The notes: generated by a model from the sequence alone, not told the origin. DNA of 64,000 nucleotides from Betaproteobacteria bacterium HGW-Betaproteobacteria-22 (GCA_002842285.1 PHCJ01000003.1:1-64000), one strand, 5' to 3'. Counted from the stretch's first letter, positions 1 through 9,214 are shown. Numbers and translations: made by a program.

Positions 1-14
1 ATATTGTTAAAGAT
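1..14 (-). promoter_or_regulatory. boxA-like antitermination site of an rRNA leader
   Basis: Read on the minus strand, the last bases before the window edge are GATCTTTAACAATAT, closely resembling the boxA core (TGCTCTTTAACAA) in leaders of bacterial rRNA operons, where NusB/NusE bind. It lies about 65 bases downstream of a strong promoter on the same strand. The 16S gene itself is outside the window, so the assignment is inference from promoter plus boxA. Confidence 0.7.
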
Positions 15-82
15 CAGTTTCAAAATCAAAGTGTATCACTTCGTTTCGTTTCTCGTTACCGCTTTGCGTTAACGAGGTGCGC

Positions 83-110
83 ATTATACAGCGCTTTTTT
101 AAATCGTCAA
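83..110 (-). promoter_or_regulatory. Strong sigma-70 promoter of a stable RNA (probable rrn) operon
   Basis: On the minus strand there is TTGACG (105-110), a 16-base spacer and a perfect TATAAT (83-88), followed by a GC-rich GCGCACC discriminator typical of growth-rate-controlled rRNA promoters. An A/T-rich tract at about 111-140 would serve as an UP element. Initiation should fall near 75. With the boxA at the window edge this points to an rRNA operon starting just left of position 1. Confidence 0.75.
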
Positions 111-224
111 TATTAATTTCGTAATATTTTTTAATCAACATTGCGAGCAACGCAACTGAATTTTTTATTTACCACACCCTTAACAGGTGCAGTCAATAAT
201 TCAAAGCGCCAAATATTGGATTAT

Positions 225-301
225 TGGTTGCGGGAACAGGATTTGAACCTGTGACCTTCGGGTTATGAGCCCGACGAGCTGCCAGACTGCTCCATCCCGC
301 G
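225..301 (-). tRNA. tRNA-fMet (initiator, anticodon CAT)
   Basis: The minus strand folds into a 77-nt cloverleaf with encoded CCA (225-227). The anticodon stem-loop reads TCGGGCTCATAACCCGA, with the three consecutive G-C pairs diagnostic of initiator tRNA. The first base is C opposite A72, the unpaired end that formylase and IF2 recognise. The T loop is GGTTCAAATCC. It lies between its own promoter and a probable rRNA promoter, all on the same strand. Confidence 0.96.
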
Positions 302-334
302 TCCGACTCAACGCACTTGTCGTCGAGAGGTGAG

Positions 335-363
335 ACTATAGCAAACCTGGCACCCTTTCGCAA
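335..363 (-). promoter_or_regulatory. Promoter of the tRNA-fMet gene
   Basis: The minus strand has TTGCGA (358-363), a 17-base spacer and TATAGT (335-340), ending about 33 bases before the tRNA 5' end at 301. The -35 region overlaps a small hairpin (ACCC..GGGT at about 352-368), which might also slow transcription arriving from kdsB. Confidence 0.6.
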
Positions 364-426
364 GGGTTATTGCAATTTTTTGTGATTAACAAGCAATTTT
401 ATTTTCAAAAAAAGCCATGCGTACGG

Positions 427-1215
427 TTACAGTGCCATTAAGCGCCGGACCAAAGCCAGGTCATCTTCCGTATCAACGCCATTAGCAGGCGCATCGGCTA
501 CGATGGTCACCGCGATTTTATATCCATAATAAAGTACCCGCAATTGTTCCAGGTGCTCATGTTGTTCGATCGCGGTCGGTTTGAGGCTGGCATATTGCTT
601 TAGGAACTTCACGCGATAGGCATATATGCCTATGTGTCGGTAGGCGGGAATTCCCTGCGGGAGCTCGTGCATATTGTGATAGACGTTTCTTGGGTAAGGA
701 ATCGGCGCTCGACTGAAGTACATTGCATCACCATTAGCGTCCAATACCACTTTAACGACATTGGCACTGACAAAATCCGGCTTTTCTTTAATTACATGAC
801 AGGCAGTCGCCATTATTGCTGTTTTGCTATTGGCCAGCTCAAGCGCAACTTTGCCTATCAGTGCCGGGTCTATCAGCGGCTCATCACCCTGCACGTTAAC
901 GACGATATCGTCATCCGCCCATCCTTCAAGCGCGGCAACTTCGGCAATACGGTCGGTACCGCTCATGTGGTCAGCACGCGTCATCACCGCAGCATATCCG
1001 TGTTGATTCACGGCTTCCGCTATGAGCATATCATCCGTTGCTACAACAACGCGCATGGCGCCGCTTGCACTTGCGCGCTCAGCAACCCATACGACCATGG
1101 GCTTACCTGCAATATCCAACAAGGGCTTCCCTGGCAGCCTCGTGCTGGCATGGCGCGCCGGGATAACCACATAAAAAGGCTGTGCCGCAGCTGAAGTATT
1201 ATGCAATTTCTTCAT
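427..1215 (-). CDS. kdsB: 3-deoxy-manno-octulosonate cytidylyltransferase
   Basis: This cytoplasmic enzyme activates Kdo with CTP to CMP-Kdo for the inner core of lipopolysaccharide. The nucleotide-binding motif [14 protein letters not shown] lies at residues 19-32, SGTDR at 85-89 and VQGDEP at 108-113, all hallmarks of KdsB. At 262 residues it is slightly longer than usual because about 11 residues precede the first beta strand; the ATG at 1215 is the only candidate start I see. The first 17 bases overlap the end of ycaR, so it is the last gene of an lpxK-ycaR-kdsB unit. The function is secure. Confidence 0.95.
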   Translation of the reverse strand: MKKLHNTSAAAQPFYVVIPARHASTRLPGKPLLDIAGKPMVVWVAERASASGAMRVVVATDDMLIAEAVNQHGYAAVMTRADHMSGTDRIAEVAALEGWADDDIVVNVQGDEPLIDPALIGKVALELANSKTAIMATACHVIKEKPDFVSANVVKVVLDANGDAMYFSRAPIPYPRNVYHNMHELPQGIPAYRHIGIYAYRVKFLKQYASLKPTAIEQHEHLEQLRVLYYGYKIAVTIVADAPANGVDTEDDLALVRRLMAL

Positions 1216-1381
1216 CTTCCGCTATTTTACGCGCTTCATCCTCAAGCATCACAGGAATGCCATCCCGGATTGGGTAAGCCAATCTCGCCGATTTTGAAAT
1301 CAATTCATTGGTGGATTTGTTATAAATTAACGGCCCTTTGGTGACAGGGCAGACTAGAATTTGCAGAAGTTTGGTATCCAT
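1199..1381 (-). CDS. ycaR: Trm112-like small zinc-ribbon-derived protein (YcaR/UPF0434 family)
   Basis: This 60-residue protein carries the Trm112/YcaR signature [16 protein letters not shown] near the start and [12 protein letters not shown] in the middle. Only one of the usual zinc cysteines is present, as is common in the bacterial UPF0434 branch. Members sit almost invariably between lpxK and kdsB in proteobacteria, as here; their function is unsettled. The start codon overlaps the lpxK stop by one base (TAATG), which suggests translational coupling, and the 3' end overlaps kdsB by 17 bases. Confidence 0.9.
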   Translation of the reverse strand: MDTKLLQILVCPVTKGPLIYNKSTNELISKSARLAYPIRDGIPVMLEDEARKIAEDEEIA

Positions 1382-2388
1382 TACATTCTCAATTTCGTAA
1401 GTTTTTTTAATATGCCAGTAATTAAGTCTTCAGAGACAACCACACGCACAGGAAGCACCCATATATTATCTGTCGCAAACGCGCTACATTTAACGGCATC
1501 TTTCTCTGTCATCACAATCACATCCGTACCAGCCACATCCAGATCAGCAGGCGTAAATTGATGATGGTCTTCAAATGCGCGTGCTTCGAACTTTAACCCC
1601 AACCTGGTCAGTTGATCAAAAAATCTTGCAGGATTGCCAATGCCTGCGACTGCAAGCACTCGCTTACCTTCAAATGCCTCAATGTCGACCTTTTGTTGAT
1701 TGTTAGCCAAATTATAGAAAGGTGCGGGTTGAAGCTGCATTACGACAGGACTGCACTGCTTAAATAGGCAACGCTTGCCAATTAGCTCCCCATTGCTAAT
1801 CACTGCATCTACTGTACGCATTCTTGAAACCGGTTCACGTAAGGGGCCAGCCGGCAGTAAGCAACCATTGCCAAATACCAGCTTGCCATCCAACACAATC
1901 AGCTCAATATCGCGCTGCAAACTGTAATGCTGCAGCCCGTCATCGCTAATCACAACGTCGCACTGTGGATATGCGCGCAGCAAGGCCTGCCCCGCCTCTA
2001 CCCGCTTCACCCCGACAAACACAGGACAGCCAGCCTGTGTAGCTATCAGCACAGGCTCATCGCCAACCAATTGCGGGTTACTTGCCTGCGTTACTTCGAC
2101 GACGTGCTTAATCTTGCCTCCATAACCTCTGCTGACAACACCAGGCTGGTACCCTGCTTGTTTTAGGCGTTCAACCAGCCAGACCACCAAAGGGGTTTTA
2201 CCTGTGCCGCCTACGTTAATGTTGCCGACAATAATTACTGGCGCGCGTAAACGATCGCTTTTAAAAACGCCGACACGGTACAGTAGCCGCCTTACGCTTA
2301 TCAGCCCCCAGTAAATCAAGGAAATCGGCAATAACAAAATATGCCATAAGGTAAAACCTTGCCACTGCTTTTTAAGCCATTGGGTCAT
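1381..2388 (-). CDS. lpxK: Tetraacyldisaccharide 4'-kinase (lipid A pathway)
   Basis: LpxK phosphorylates the 4' position of the lipid A disaccharide at the inner face of the inner membrane to give lipid IVA. An N-terminal hydrophobic segment (about residues 12-30) is followed by the P-loop [12 protein letters not shown] (55-66) and the family motif ISDDGLQHY. The length of 335 residues is normal. It lies 15 bases downstream of msbA and overlaps ycaR by one base, so lipid A maturation (LpxK) and export (MsbA) are co-transcribed. Confidence 0.95.
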   Translation of the reverse strand: MTQWLKKQWQGFTLWHILLLPISLIYWGLISVRRLLYRVGVFKSDRLRAPVIIVGNINVGGTGKTPLVVWLVERLKQAGYQPGVVSRGYGGKIKHVVEVTQASNPQLVGDEPVLIATQAGCPVFVGVKRVEAGQALLRAYPQCDVVISDDGLQHYSLQRDIELIVLDGKLVFGNGCLLPAGPLREPVSRMRTVDAVISNGELIGKRCLFKQCSPVVMQLQPAPFYNLANNQQKVDIEAFEGKRVLAVAGIGNPARFFDQLTRLGLKFEARAFEDHHQFTPADLDVAGTDVIVMTEKDAVKCSAFATDNIWVLPVRVVVSEDLITGILKKLTKLRM

Positions 2389-2403
2389 CAGAATTTGCCG
2401 ATA

Positions 2404-4173
2404 TCAACTGAATTGCTTTTGATACAACCTTGCATAATAGCCAGCAAGCTGCATTAACTCCTGATGCGTGCCATTTTCTACAATTTTCCCGTGCTCCATC
2501 ACAAAAATGCGGTCAGCGTTTTCGATGGTACTCAGCCTGTGCGCGATAACAATGCTTGTTCTATTTTGCATCAGCGCATCCATCGCCGCCTGTACGTGCT
2601 GTTCAGACTCAGTGTCAAGCGCTGAAGTTGCTTCATCCAGTAGCAGAATGGGTGCGTTTTTCAATATCGCGCGTGCAATCGCTATACGCTGGCGCTGGCC
2701 GCCTGACAATTTAACGCCACGGTCGCCTATTTCATTTTGTAGCCCATGAGGCAATTGCTGGATAAAGTCCCAAATGTGCGCAGCTTTGGCTGCTGCAATA
2801 ACTTCAGCTTCGCTGGCACCGCGCAGCACGCCGTAAGCAATATTGTTAAAAATTGTATCATTAAATAAAATAATATCCTGGCTAACCAGCGCAAACTGTT
2901 CGCGCAAATTTCTGAGGGTTAAACTGCGGATATCCTTACCATCCAGCAATATGACGCCCGCCTGCACTTCGTAAAACTTGGGCAGCAAGTTAACCAGTGA
3001 AGTTTTGCCTCCCCCTGATCGACCGACTAAAGCAATCTTCTCGCCAGCCTTGATGTTAAAGCTTAAATTGTCCAGCGCAGGGTGAGTGTTATCTTCATAG
3101 TACAGGGTTACATTTTTAAATTCGATATCACCTTTGGCGCGTGCAATTTGCATATTACCTTCATCTACTTCTGGCACACTATCGACAACTTCAAAAATAC
3201 TTTGTGCAGCGGTCAATCCGACTTGCAAATCTTCGTTTGCTGCGGCGATATGTTTAATCGGTGAGATGAGCATCAATAGCGCCCCGACAAATGCCGCAAA
3301 CTCACCCACAGTAAAGTTGCCTATCGCATAATGAATCACTAATCCTAACGCGAGTGCAGCAAAAAACTCCACCACAAAACTGCTCAAGCCGGCGATGCGC
3401 GACACCCGCAACTCTATACGACGATTGTTTGCAGCGATATCAGCAAAGCGTTTGTATTCAAAATCCTGTGCGCCAAAAATCTTAACGATGCGCTGCCCTG
3501 CTATAGCCTCTTCTGCAGACTTCGTCATTTCACCCACGCTATGTTGCACCAGTTTGGCGTTGGCTTTTAACTTGGGGGTCATTTTTTTAAGATAGAGCGC
3601 AATCACTGGCAGCACGATAGCAAAAATCATAGTCAGCCGCCAGTCAAGATAAAGCATATAGCCAATCAGGCCGACAACTGTCAGCAGGTCACGCAGCACG
3701 TTCATCCATGATCGAGTTGTGGCAGTTGATAGCCGCTCAACATCGTAAGTAAATTTAGAAACAATAGAACCTGCGGATCTCGCGTCAAAGTAATGTACAG
3801 GCAATAACATCAGCCTTGCGAACATTTCCTTTCTGAAATCCTCAACCACCCGCCGCGCAACAACACGCATACAGTAGGTAGAAACAAAACCTGCCAGCCC
3901 TCTGGTCACCATTAAGGCAATTAACATTAACGGTAAAATTATCGCCTGGTGAGCTGCTTTTTTCACGAAACCTTCGTCTGTGACTTCTTTAATCAACGCC
4001 AAAAAGGCCGTATTACTTGCCGCCAGAATCACTAACGCCAAAATACTGGTCATAAACACATATTTGTATTTCCACGCGTAGCGAAATAATCGCAAGTAAA
4101 GTTGCTTTGCGTTGGCCACATGTGCCGTTGCGTGGGATCTTGACTGATTTTTTTTAAGCTTGGTATTCGACAT
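2404..4173 (-). CDS. msbA: Lipid A export permease/ATP-binding protein
   Basis: This half-transporter flips core-lipid A across the inner membrane. The N-terminal half contains about six transmembrane helices (residues ~35-320). The C-terminal nucleotide-binding domain has Walker A GRSGGGKTS near residue 390, the signature LSGGQRQR and Walker B LLLDEATSALD, followed by the H-loop IAHRLST. The 589-residue length fits the family. It is followed by lpxK and separated from the upstream exbD by a rho-independent terminator at 4194-4222, so the two clusters are probably separate transcripts. Confidence 0.94.
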   Translation of the reverse strand: MSNTKLKKNQSRSHATAHVANAKQLYLRLFRYAWKYKYVFMTSILALVILAASNTAFLALIKEVTDEGFVKKAAHQAIILPLMLIALMVTRGLAGFVSTYCMRVVARRVVEDFRKEMFARLMLLPVHYFDARSAGSIVSKFTYDVERLSTATTRSWMNVLRDLLTVVGLIGYMLYLDWRLTMIFAIVLPVIALYLKKMTPKLKANAKLVQHSVGEMTKSAEEAIAGQRIVKIFGAQDFEYKRFADIAANNRRIELRVSRIAGLSSFVVEFFAALALGLVIHYAIGNFTVGEFAAFVGALLMLISPIKHIAAANEDLQVGLTAAQSIFEVVDSVPEVDEGNMQIARAKGDIEFKNVTLYYEDNTHPALDNLSFNIKAGEKIALVGRSGGGKTSLVNLLPKFYEVQAGVILLDGKDIRSLTLRNLREQFALVSQDIILFNDTIFNNIAYGVLRGASEAEVIAAAKAAHIWDFIQQLPHGLQNEIGDRGVKLSGGQRQRIAIARAILKNAPILLLDEATSALDTESEQHVQAAMDALMQNRTSIVIAHRLSTIENADRIFVMEHGKIVENGTHQELMQLAGYYARLYQKQFS

Positions 4174-4193
4174 GAGGTTAAGCGTGGATTCAA

Positions 4194-4222
4194 TGAAAAA
4201 AGCGCATTGTGTGCAATGCGCT
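4194..4222 (-). terminator. Rho-independent terminator after exbD
   Basis: A perfect 9-bp stem, AGCGCATTG (4201-4209) pairing with CAATGCGCT (4214-4222) around a 4-base loop, is followed on the minus strand by a run of six T (4201-4196). It lies 33 bases past the exbD stop and just upstream of msbA. Confidence 0.85.
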
Positions 4223-4255
4223 ATTCTGAATAAGCTGATAAAGAATCAACCACCT

Positions 4256-4669
4256 TTACTGAACCTGTGTTGCGAAGGTAATCCGTGTATAACCTGCAAT
4301 ACGCGAAGCTTCCATCACATTCACCACAGATTGATGAGTCGCATTGGCGTCAGCATTAATCACGATGGTTGGCTCCTTACCATCAGCCACCGCAGCTTGC
4401 AAGGCAACGCTGATTGCAGTCACAGATGGGTCATTAATTGCTTTGCCATTAATGAGATACTTACCTGTCGCATCGACTGCAACGTCAATGATAAGTGGTT
4501 TTTCCTGTGGCGCGTTCGCCTCAGCGGTAGGCAAGTTGATTTGTAATTCATTGGTGCGTGAAAATGTAGCACTCACAATCAAGAAGATGATAATGACCAA
4601 TAACACGTCTATCAACGGAATAAAGTTGATTTCCAGTTCTTCGTGTTTTTTTCCGCGTTGAAAATTCAT
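4256..4669 (-). CDS. exbD: Biopolymer transport protein ExbD/TolR family
   Basis: This 137-residue protein has a short cytoplasmic N-terminus (FQRGKKHEELEINFIPLIDV), one transmembrane helix (about 18-38) with the conserved proton-path Asp in PLIDVLLV, and a periplasmic domain. With ExbB it forms the proton-motive-force-driven stator that energises TonB. It is the last gene of the exbB-exbD transcript and is followed by a clear terminator. No tonB gene is visible nearby. In this lpxK/msbA neighbourhood such pairs are normally annotated ExbBD rather than TolQR. Confidence 0.9.
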   Translation of the reverse strand: MNFQRGKKHEELEINFIPLIDVLLVIIIFLIVSATFSRTNELQINLPTAEANAPQEKPLIIDVAVDATGKYLINGKAINDPSVTAISVALQAAVADGKEPTIVINADANATHQSVVNVMEASRIAGYTRITFATQVQ

Positions 4670-4810
4670 GTTCGTTCCTTAAAGCAAAAGCTGATGCGTT
4701 TCAAACCTTCAATAAAACCTGAGCTAGAGAGGGGCAATTCTCGTTATCCTGAAGAAAGCAGCTAGTCTAACAACCAACCGACTTAGCCCCCACCAAGCTC
4801 ACATGAAGTA

Positions 4811-5413
4811 TCAACGTTCGCCATGCAGAATTTCAACTAACTTAATGGCCTGCTGTTCCATATCCAGCAACAAAGCGTCAACTTTGGTGCGGAAAAAGCG
4901 ATAAGCAATCATTGCGGGCACTGCGACAACAATACCGCCTGCAGTATTGTACAATGCCACAGAAATACCACGCGCAAACTGCGCCACATCATGCCCTGTG
5001 GCATTAAATGCGCCAAAAAGCTCAACCATCCCTATCACGGTCCCCAGCAAACCCAGCAAAGGCGCTACGGTTGCAATCGTGCCCAGAGTAGATAGATATT
5101 TTTCTAACTGATGTGCCACAGCACGCGCAGTTTCTTCGATGGCCTCTTTGGTAACCTCACGCGAATGCCTCTCGTTAGCCAGAGCTGCTGCAAATATGCG
5201 CCCCAGCAATGAGTGCTGTTCAAGCCTGCCTATAGTTTCTTTAGTTACACCGCTTTTTGCAAGCCATGCCTGAAGTTCCGGTAGTAAATTTCCAGGTGCT
5301 ACAACGCGCTCACGTAGTGCAAAGCTACGCTCACCAATGATAGCTACCGCAATGACTGACGCAAAAATAAGTGGCCAAATCGGCCAACCTGCCGCAATAA
5401 TAATATCCCACAC
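4811..5413 (-). CDS. exbB: MotA/TolQ/ExbB family proton channel
   Basis: This 200-residue membrane protein has one N-terminal helix (about 10-28) and two C-terminal helices containing the family motif GLLGTVIGMVELF and the segment ISVALYNTAGGIVVAVPAMI. It forms the pentameric channel that houses ExbD helices. The start is GTG at 5413, preceded by GGGAG seven bases upstream. A 141-base gap separates it from exbD, in which I see no further gene or clear signal. I saw no convincing Fur box upstream. Confidence 0.9.
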   Translation of the reverse strand: MWDIIIAAGWPIWPLIFASVIAVAIIGERSFALRERVVAPGNLLPELQAWLAKSGVTKETIGRLEQHSLLGRIFAAALANERHSREVTKEAIEETARAVAHQLEKYLSTLGTIATVAPLLGLLGTVIGMVELFGAFNATGHDVAQFARGISVALYNTAGGIVVAVPAMIAYRFFRTKVDALLLDMEQQAIKLVEILHGER

Positions 5414-5550
5414 AGTGGAACTCCCTTAACTCTAAAATCCAAAAAATATCAAATAGCCATTACAATTGGCTGTTCGATACTTTAGCCTGTAGTCCGCATT
5501 TGGGCAAGCTTCAACTGGCAATCGCGGCACAAATTTGCTTTTTATTTGGT

Positions 5551-5784
5551 TTCAACCCGGATTTTTCATACATGGACGCCAGCGGCTGATAATCAACACT
5601 CAAGCCAACAAGTTGGCAAGGCTTGCTAAAAATGGCAACGCCGCACAGTTTGATGGATTTTTTGTGCAAATTTTATGATTCAGTCGTCATGCTATTGACA
5701 GAAATTTTGCACAAAAAAGACGCAGAATGGGTAAGTTGACATTCAAGTAGTTGTGAAATCGCCTGATGGAAAATCTGAGTTCAA
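5551..5784. repeat. R1 element, copy A (MITE-like dispersed repeat)
   Basis: This is a 234-bp non-coding element with imperfect terminal inverted repeats: the left end TTCAACCCGGATTTTTCAT matches the reverse complement of the right end (TTGAACTCAGATTTTCCAT). Inside are GCCAACAAGTTGGC, a small palindrome, and an inverted pair built on TTTTTTGTGCAAATTTT (5658-5719). Near-identical copies lie at 29361-29590 (opposite orientation) and 57933-58130. It fills most of the exbB-comEC gap, and its right end overlaps the comEC stop codon (5781-5783). No transposase is encoded. Confidence 0.85.
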
Positions 5785-8183
5785 TCATACTGATTATGCC
5801 AATAACGTTTATTTTGCTGCCGCCAACTGCTGACATGGATTTTATTTTCCTGTGCCGAGAAATTTAAAATCAACGCACCATGATAATCCGATCTGAATGT
5901 TAAACTTCCAGCCTCCTGATATCTAGCAACTACTTCTGGCCTCGGGTGCTTGAAACGGTTAAGGTATCCAGCCGTAAAAATCGCCAAACTTGGCTGAACT
6001 TCTTGCAGGAACTCTGACGAGGAGGAGGTCTTGCTGCCATGATGCGGAGCAATGAGCACGTCACTTTTTAACTTGGCTCCCGAATCGGCATATTCGCTAA
6101 TCAGGGCAAACTCTATCTGCTTTTCGATATCCCCTGTGAGTAACACGCTACCGCTGGTGCTGCTTACTTTAAGCACACAACTTCGATTGTTATCACTTAT
6201 TGCAGACTGCGCATAATCATCCAGATGAGGATGCAATATTTCAAAGTCTACCCCATCCCACTGCCAATGCTGACCTTTGTAACATTTCATTTTTTCATTA
6301 GCTTTCGGTAACCGGGTTGCGTCTGGCATTGAACTCGCCAACCAGTCAACCGACATCAGTGTCATGAGCGAAGATGCACCGCCACTATGATCATTATCAT
6401 CATGACTAATGACCACGCCATCAAGTTTGCGCACCCCTTCCCCTTGCAGATAAGGCACCACAATCCGGCCGCCCGCATCACTTTGCTGATTAAATCTGGC
6501 ACCTGCATCATAAACCAGCACATGACGCTTTGTTTGCACCACCACACTTAAACCTTGCCCCACATCCAGCACTGTAACTTTCATTTCTCCCAACTCCGGC
6601 TTGTCGGGAATCAACACCACCATAGGCAAAACGCCAAACAAACCTAACCAACGCAAGGGCACGCCTGATGGCAGCAACAGCCACATCATGCCTAACAAAG
6701 CCGGGAGCAATGTCCACGTTGGCGGCGCGTGTTGCTGCCATACGGCAACCGAGGCGCCATCCAACCATTGCAGTAACTGAACGCAGAAATTCAATATTAG
6801 ATAAGCCAGATGCAGGGGCCAATCCAGGTGCAAGAAACTGCCAAGCAATGCAAGTGGTGTGACAAAGAAACTGATCAGTGGAATAGCAAAGGCATTGGCC
6901 ACTGGCGAAATAATCGAAGCCTGATGAAACAGGATGAGCAACAAGGGCAGCATGCCCAATGTGACCGCCCACTGCACCTGTATGGAAGCTTTAAGCCAAT
7001 GCGTTTGCCCAACGCGCGCGCCTAATGCATAACTCAAAATCGCTACTGCGCCAAAAGACAGCCAGAACCCTGCTGCCAATACAGCCCAAGGGTCTATCAC
7101 CACGACCACCAGCAACGCCAACGCCAACACCTGGGAAATCACGAACTGCCTGCCCGACCACAACGCCAAACCAAACACCATCAGCATATACAGCGTACGC
7201 TGCGTAGGGACTGAAAATCCTGCAACCAAGGCATAGCTGAGCGCAGTGAGCATGCCAGCCAAAGTCGCAGCTTTTCGGGCCGGCACTTTTGTAGCAAAGC
7301 TTGGGATACGCCGCCACAGGGCATTTACCAAAGCGAACATCAGGCCTGAAAGCATGGTGATATGCAAGCCTGAAATGCTCATGAGATGGGTAATGCCGGT
7401 ACGCAGGAATAACTGCCAATCCTGCACAGAAATCTGGCTGTCGTCACCCATGACCAATGCCTGAATCACGCCAGCATACGGCCGACCAATCAACACTCGG
7501 GCAATCCGATCTTTGACGTGCTGCCGAATACGTTCAACAACATATCTAGGATGCCAGACAAAATCCTCTATTTTTTGATTATCGGGTTTATTCAGCACAT
7601 TGCCTGCAGCCCGGATACGCTCAGCGAGTGCCCACGACTCAAAATCATATCCATGTGGATTCTGCACACCATGTGGCCGCTTTAATCGCACCGTCAACTG
7701 CCAGCGTTCGCCTGCCCAGAATGAAACCGGCTGCACTACGGGTTGCGTTACTACGGGTTGCGCTACGACGCGATTTACATACTCGGCACTATAGTGATTA
7801 AGAGAAATATGCTGCGGCACCTTGGCTTCATAAGTAAGCACCTGCTCCACATCAAAGCGGAAACGCTGGCCCCGCTCGGTAAGTTCTGGCACGCTCGCCA
7901 CGACTCCCACCAATAGAATGGGTTTACTCTCCCAAGCGTGAGGCAAAGCATCGCTCAGGCGATACGCCGCGTAACCGGCCGCCCAAAAAAAACCAAAACC
8001 GAACCCCAGCACCACAATGACCAGGCCTTTAAAATGTCCGAAAACTGGTTGCGAATTACGTTGCAACAGAAGATAGAGCAATAAAATCGGCGCAAGACAC
8101 AGCACCCAGGGCCAATCAGGCAGAACAGGCATTTGCTGCAAACCCAATGCGCCCAATACAAATGCTAGCGCAAATAAAATCAT
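5781..8183 (-). CDS. comEC: DNA internalisation/competence protein ComEC/Rec2
   Basis: ComEC is the inner-membrane channel that carries single-stranded DNA into the cytoplasm during natural transformation. The 800-residue protein has N-terminal hydrophobic helices, a DUF4131-like region, the central competence domain (MSISGLHITMLSGLMFAL near residue 260) with many helices, and a C-terminal metallo-beta-lactamase-like domain with VLDVGQGLSVVV, SHDDNDHSGG and APHHGSKTSSS. All modules are intact. Its ATG overlaps the stop of the small upstream ORF by four bases (ATGA). The stop lies inside the end of an R1 repeat. Confidence 0.93.
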   Translation of the reverse strand: MILFALAFVLGALGLQQMPVLPDWPWVLCLAPILLLYLLLQRNSQPVFGHFKGLVIVVLGFGFGFFWAAGYAAYRLSDALPHAWESKPILLVGVVASVPELTERGQRFRFDVEQVLTYEAKVPQHISLNHYSAEYVNRVVAQPVVTQPVVQPVSFWAGERWQLTVRLKRPHGVQNPHGYDFESWALAERIRAAGNVLNKPDNQKIEDFVWHPRYVVERIRQHVKDRIARVLIGRPYAGVIQALVMGDDSQISVQDWQLFLRTGITHLMSISGLHITMLSGLMFALVNALWRRIPSFATKVPARKAATLAGMLTALSYALVAGFSVPTQRTLYMLMVFGLALWSGRQFVISQVLALALLVVVVIDPWAVLAAGFWLSFGAVAILSYALGARVGQTHWLKASIQVQWAVTLGMLPLLLILFHQASIISPVANAFAIPLISFFVTPLALLGSFLHLDWPLHLAYLILNFCVQLLQWLDGASVAVWQQHAPPTWTLLPALLGMMWLLLPSGVPLRWLGLFGVLPMVVLIPDKPELGEMKVTVLDVGQGLSVVVQTKRHVLVYDAGARFNQQSDAGGRIVVPYLQGEGVRKLDGVVISHDDNDHSGGASSLMTLMSVDWLASSMPDATRLPKANEKMKCYKGQHWQWDGVDFEILHPHLDDYAQSAISDNNRSCVLKVSSTSGSVLLTGDIEKQIEFALISEYADSGAKLKSDVLIAPHHGSKTSSSSEFLQEVQPSLAIFTAGYLNRFKHPRPEVVARYQEAGSLTFRSDYHGALILNFSAQENKIHVSSWRQQNKRYWHNQYD

Positions 8184-8518
8184 GTTTTAAACCTGTACTT
8201 CAACCCAAATTTTCCATTAGAGCGCAAGATGGTCGTGAGGCGGTTTTTGAGGTGGTTGTGTGGCTGATAAAAAGTCCATAGCCCACTACGGGTGACAAAG
8301 AAACTGCAGAAATATCCAAAAATCGGACGTCGGCGTTGACGCAGCATTGAAAGTCCGTCTAATAGAAAATCCGTGCCCAATACAGAGTAATATGCAAGAC
8401 GCAGCAAGCGCCGCAGAAAACCGGATTCGATTCGCCTGCCCTTGCGAGACAGGTCAATTCTTGTTTTTAAATTCAGCAACACTAAAAATCGGGGGATCGT
8501 CCGCGCAGGCGCTGTCAT
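8180..8518 (-). CDS. Hypothetical protein between lolD and comEC
   Basis: This 112-residue ORF has no family I recognise. The product is very basic and rich in Arg, Leu and Phe, with no signal peptide, a central segment RRLLRLAYYSVLGTDFLLDG, and no obvious catalytic motif. It starts 18 bases after the lolD stop and its TGA overlaps the comEC ATG in an ATGA arrangement typical of coupled genes; that is the main reason to keep it. Against it: no good Shine-Dalgarno precedes the ATG at 8518 and the sequence could be decayed non-coding DNA. Confidence 0.4.
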   Translation of the reverse strand: MTAPARTIPRFLVLLNLKTRIDLSRKGRRIESGFLRRLLRLAYYSVLGTDFLLDGLSMLRQRRRPIFGYFCSFFVTRSGLWTFYQPHNHLKNRLTTILRSNGKFGLKYRFKT

Positions 8519-8536
8519 ATGTAAAAAGGGCCGGTC

Positions 8537-9214
8537 CTAAAGCTGTGACAATTGCCCGTCAACCAAACGACATTGCCGCTGCATCTTTGCTGCCAGTTCT
8601 AAATCATGAGTGACTACGATCAGACTTACTTGCTGTAAGGCATTCATCTCCAGCAATAAATCAAATACGGCGTGCGCGGTGTGACGATCGAGATTGCCAG
8701 TGGGCTCATCGGCCAATATACAGCGCGGGCTTGTCACCATCGCACGCGCCAGCGCAGCGCGTTGCCGCTCGCCTCCTGAAAGTTCGCCGGGCATGTGATC
8801 CAAGCGATGCCGCAAACCAACCTTCTCTAACATTTGAGCGGCTTCGTGCAACGCCTGTTCGCGCGATAGGCGCCTGATCAGCAACGGCAATGCTACATTC
8901 TCCAGTGCTGTAAACTCGGGCAGCAGGTGGTGAAACTGGTACACAAAACCCAAAGCATGGTTGCGCAACTCACCCTTTTGCGCTTCTGATAAATGAATAA
9001 GATTTTCGCCTAACACTTGCACTTCACCGCTGGTGGGTACATCCAGCCCGCCAAGCAAATGCAACAACGTGCTTTTACCTGAGCCTGACGCGCCAACGAT
9101 AGCAAGTTGCTCAGCCTGGCCGACCGTGAGATCAATACGATCCAGCACCGCGACATCCAAACCTTGATAGGTTTTCGTTAACGCACGGCAAGATATGATT
9201 TCATTATTTGCCAT
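8537..9214 (-). CDS. lolD: Lipoprotein-releasing system ATP-binding protein
   Basis: This ABC ATPase powers release of outer-membrane lipoproteins from the inner membrane to LolA. Walker A is [16 protein letters not shown] near residues 41-56, followed by a Q-loop in [18 protein letters not shown] (the LolD-specific region), the signature [14 protein letters not shown] and Walker [13 protein letters not shown]. The 225-residue length is standard. It lies downstream of its permease gene lolC, but 263 bases away because an R2 repeat element sits between them. Confidence 0.94.
   Translation of the reverse strand: MANNEIISCRALTKTYQGLDVAVLDRIDLTVGQAEQLAIVGASGSGKSTLLHLLGGLDVPTSGEVQVLGENLIHLSEAQKGELRNHALGFVYQFHHLLPEFTALENVALPLLIRRLSREQALHEAAQMLEKVGLRHRLDHMPGELSGGERQRAALARAMVTSPRCILADEPTGNLDRHTAHAVFDLLLEMNALQQVSLIVVTHDLELAAKMQRQCRLVDGQLSQL

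Noticed and set aside
634..1194. 186-codon plus-strand ORF antisense to kdsB
   Set aside because: Lies wholly within kdsB on the other strand, has no ribosome site or recognisable motif and is rich in His/Arg/Cys as expected of a shadow frame.
6508..7419. Long minus-strand ORFs in other frames within comEC (154 and 142 codons)
   Set aside because: comEC is intact in its own frame with all domains; these are shadow frames.
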